This document shows positions 60,720 to 64,000 of a stretch of 64,000 bases of DNA, one piece after another. The DNA lies in the NCBI GenBank assembly GCA_038380795.1, contig CM076261.1, positions 36,605,866 to 36,669,865 on the forward strand. The letters run 5' to 3'. The notes below the pieces were generated by a model. The model was not told where the DNA came from, did no database searches, and saw nothing but the letters and a program-made list of their open reading frames with translations. The stretch's first letter is position 1. Each line of letters begins with the position of its first letter. A program made the position numbers and the translations under genes. Source of the stretch: Pyrocephalus nanus (Eukaryota > Chordata > Aves > Passeriformes > Tyrannidae).

Positions 60720-62673
60720 CTGGGTCAAAGAGGAAGACTAATTTTGCATATGGTCATGAATTGTGTTAGTACAGTGGAAAATAAAAGCAGGTAGTAACAC
60801 TTCTGTTAATTAGTGGGAGATGGTATCCATGATGAATAAAATTTGACAGCCTTTCATAATACAGACACTAAAATACTCCATAATGCCTACATTTATGATC
60901 AGAATAACATCAACTGGCAGCACTGCAGAAGCATAGACGCAGATAAGTAGGGAAAGCAATCTACCAAGAATGAGAAGGAAGAAATCGCAATACAAGTGTT
61001 TTGACTACAACAGTTAGAAAGACTAGAATAAAATTGAAAAAAACCCCAAAACCCAACAAGACAGAGGCCAGATATTAGGCTACAGTAACCTCTTCCAGCA
61101 CTACTACAGCATAACAAAGCTTTGTTTCACTGGAGACCTTCAGAAAAATCAAAGACTGCCCAAGCGCCCCAAGTTTTCCAGAATAATTTACATAGAGGGC
61201 AGGTTGGGACCAGAGGGAAAAAGAGAACAAGCTCTATTCATTTTTTAGCTATGCAGCTGTCAGAGCATGAATTAATATTGCTTGCATTTAGCTGCTACTT
61301 TAGCACATTTTTATTTGCAAATAATAAATTTGTTTTGACTAGTTCATGATTTCAATACTTGGAACAATTTGTGACAGTCCTTAAACATGTGACTGCTGGG
61401 AAAAGAGAAGCCTCTAAATAATCCCTAAGCAATTTAATTTGACGTTATTGACCTGCATTTTTTAATTGATTTGAACAGCATTACAGGAGAAGCATTCTGT
61501 ATTTTGCGATTTGAAATCCTGTCTTGTTACTATGCTGAAGTCTAGACACTGTCTCAGTTTCCAAAGGGCATGGATGTCTCTGATGATGTCTTCCCATGGA
61601 ATAGTACCAATAGGTTCAGGATGAGATATTTTTACCTGTTCATTACTGCTTCTTTGATAACTTTATCTGCACAGACACCAACCAAAATTTACCTGCTTTC
61701 ATACTGTTTTAGGTGTACTTCTGTTTTCATGCTGCTGTATCCTTGGAGATGGATGCACCTGAAGGTGCATGACAAAAACAGGATTTCAGTAGAAGTGGCT
61801 CTGGAGTGTGGGCAGCCCTTGTTTTACTGGCTAGCCCAAATTCAGGGAAGCCTCTGTGCTCCATCAGTGGGGTGGCTGCCTGCCTGCCCCAGGGAGCCCC
61901 ATCCGTTTGTCTGAGAGTGTGTTGTAACCCTGTGACCTTCCTCAAAACCTGCCTCACCTGATCAGCCAGAAGTCAGCCCTTCAGACCAGTTCTGCCCACA
62001 CCTAGCACTCAGGAGCACTCATGGAGAGAAAAAAATCCCAAGCACAGAAGCATTGTCTTTACAATGATATAGACCATATGGTGGAATCACACCTTGGGAC
62101 CAAAGTGTAACACACCTGTCATTATTTGGACAATTTGATATTATTGCCCTTCATTCCTTTTTTTCATAAAGTCCCTGTGGACTACAGAGCTGTGTGATAA
62201 TGTTTGGTGGTAGAAACATTGCCATTACTTGCTGCAATGTTAATTCTTCCATGAGATATCCCTATAGGTTTACAGGCAGGTATCATTCATATACAAATTT
62301 AAAGTTATATTATTTGTCTGTTACAAATTTAACAAAATGAGCAACTTGTTTCTAGAGGTATCTTTGTCATCAACAAAGGTTTAAAATCTGTGAATAATAT
62401 TTTAGAAATAAGACTGGAACAAAAGGATTTTTAATTTTTTTTTTTAATGTTTTTTTCCTCCTCCATTTCTCTTGAAAGTCCAAACCATTGTGCGGTATTC
62501 TAGAAACCAAGATGAAGAATGAACAAACCACTGGAAATACCAAAATAAAATAATTTTTTTCAGAATATGTCCCCTTCATTATATTTTAACTTTCTATGTT
62601 TTTACCTTTCCCTATATATTTTCTTTCTAGTTATTAGTATTTTTTGATTTGAATTTAATGCCTAATGAATTTT

Positions 62674-62789
62674 AAAAAAAAGAAAAACAAAACAAAACAA
62701 AACAAAGAAAAAACAAACAAAAAACACACAAAAAACAAACAAACAAACAAAACAAAACAAAACAAAACAAAAAAAAAAAAAAAAAAAAA
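62674..62789. repeat. A-rich (AAAAC)n/(AAAC)n satellite-like tract
   Basis: About 116 bp of AAAAC, AAAC and AC units ending in an A21 run. The lysine/asparagine-rich open frame across it is artefactual. No retroposon body was recognised on its left. Confidence 0.95.
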
Positions 62790-63644
62790 GGATTTCCAGC
62801 CTTTCTATGAGATCAGTAGCAATTTTCTGGTTAACATAATTATAGAAGTGACCACATTGCTAAGATATGTTTATAATATTATAATACTCCAACTGTGATC
62901 ATTATTGATTGTACTGGTACAGATAAAATGATGTAATAAATAGTAAGGATTTTAGAACAACTTTTTACAAGTGTTAGTGTACATGTATTGCAAATTTTTT
63001 TTCCTTATTCCTATAAATTTCCTGGTCAATATTTTTTAATATAACCGTACTTTTTTTCCCCAGACATTGTATTATATTGTCATTTTTCTTTTTCTCTGAA
63101 CACCATAAAAAGTTCCTTTAAATGAATGGAAAGATTATCCTTGCCTTCAGTGAGCTTTACCAGTGATCCAGTGTTTGAGTCACCTATTATTGATGTTTTA
63201 TTATCTTCCTGCCATTCCTCATTGTCACCTTTTCATATATCTCTTTTGTTTGTCCAAGTCAAGTCTTCCTCAGTTCTTCTGAGCAAGAAAGCTTTCACAC
63301 TTGAAAAGTGTTATGTGTATTATAAAAGACACATTTTAAACAAAAAACAAGGAGTCTTGATTTTTCAGAAAGTCACAAAAACCTCAGAATAACTGAGCCA
63401 TATGTCATTAGGCTTTCCAGTGGTACTAGGAAGAAAATACAGGAATAGTATGCAATTGTCAAGGAGGTTTTCAAATCTATACAACCTCAGGTGTGGCCAA
63501 ATTGTTATTTTAAAATTGATTTATTTCCATGAAAAAACCACTGTTAGATGTATTCATCAGATTACAGAGGTTGTTAATTTTACAATGATGACAGATTCCT
63601 TTCCTAAGCAATTAATTTTTATTTGCCTTAAATCATCATCATTC

Positions 63645-63730
63645 TTCCTGTTTGCATTCCCTTACCCTTTCCACTTTCCTTATCCATTTTTCTTACTCAT
63701 TTTCCCCTTCCTTTTCTTTTATGTCTTCCT
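63645..63730. repeat. Polypyrimidine-rich stretch
   Basis: CCTT/CTTT-rich low-complexity DNA on the plus strand ('cccttaccctttccac', 'ttccccttccttttctttt'). Confidence 0.8.
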
Positions 63731-63768
63731 TATCTAATTTATGTATTCAAACCACGGTTTTCTGATTT

Positions 63769-63782
63769 AAAAAAAAAAAAAA
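63769..63782. repeat. A14 homopolymer
   Basis: Uninterrupted adenines. Confidence 0.9.
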
Positions 63783-64000
63783 GCCTGCTTGAAGGCAAAT
63801 AAAAAATACCAACACAACAAAACAAAAACTGAAGACAGCAGGAGAAGGCATGGAAAGGGTAGCATCTGCCATAGTACTCCAAGCAGGAAGAGATAGTGCC
63901 TCATTTATTGTCAAAATAGAGCATATGGACAGCATGGTGTGTTGTCATCAGAACATGGTGTTAATTACAGGAAACAAAATATATTTGTAAAAAGCTAATG

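Larger units (their letters stand above)
60720..64000. other. Mostly gene-free; one GC-richer patch
   Basis: AT-rich except 61730-61960, which is noticeably GC-richer and open on both strands (plus 61570-61914, minus 61727-61957). I recognise no protein in either frame. Simple repeats are listed separately. Nothing else identifiable up to the window end. Confidence 0.5.

Noticed and set aside
60810..61117. Minus-strand hydrophobic open frame that looked like a multi-helix membrane protein
   Set aside because: The strand is T-rich, which automatically yields Leu/Ile/Phe. There is an acceptor-like site, but the frame ends in a stop without donor or polyadenylation signal. I briefly compared it with the start of a MARVEL domain but the resemblance was too loose.
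62665..62898. Lys/Asn/Thr-rich open frame
   Set aside because: Translation of the A-rich simple repeat.
63402..63737. 111-codon plus-strand frame with hydrophobic end
   Set aside because: The hydrophobic end is the translation of the polypyrimidine stretch at 63645-63730.
1..64000. CRISPR arrays, operons, tRNA or rRNA genes, phage-like systems
   Set aside because: No regularly spaced direct repeats, clover-leaf-like sequences, rRNA blocks or bacterial-type gene packing were seen; the sequence is vertebrate in character throughout.

Overview
The window looks like AT-rich, gene-poor nuclear DNA from a bird. It holds many chicken-repeat-1 (CR1) LINE copies, some ending in the typical ATTCTATGATTCTATG-type tail, plus several retroviral LTRs whose sequence I recognise as avian ERVL-type families and a decayed ERVL-like pol. 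This mix points to a neognath bird, probably Neoaves; I cannot name a species. It reads as intergenic or deep-intronic sequence: no complete protein-coding gene is visible, and the longest open frames lie in repeats or low-complexity DNA.

Layout. 1-150: CR1 cut by the window edge. 151-10107: unique AT-rich DNA. 10108-10385: CR1. 16008-16580: antisense CR1 with reverse-transcriptase remnants. 19437-20527: long (1.1 kb) solo ERVL-type LTR. 22764-23669: probable second LTR carrying a TG/TA microsatellite. 28749-29035, 31010-31500, 31752-31885, 31915-32048 and 36865-37595: CR1 copies of different ages. 38387-38960: another solo ERVL-type LTR. 50496-52233: truncated ERVL-like provirus (3' LTR plus broken pol), minus strand. 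52236-52916: CR1 split by a 374-bp LTR insertion flanked by a 6-bp target duplication. The rest is unique AT-rich DNA with microsatellites, A/T tracts and a few perfect hairpins.

Possible host genes. Two short minus-strand stretches, 44103-44273 and 49008-49175, have balanced base composition, an open frame with one hydrophobic segment, a reasonable upstream splice acceptor and, for the second, a stop codon followed by AATAAA. They are my best candidates for real exons, but I do not recognise the proteins and chance cannot be excluded. No tRNA, rRNA, CRISPR array, bacterial operon or novel defence-like system was seen. The features of most interest are the nested retroelement history at 50.5-52.9 kb, the candidate exons, and a pair of inverted octamer-type motifs near 15.3 kb.
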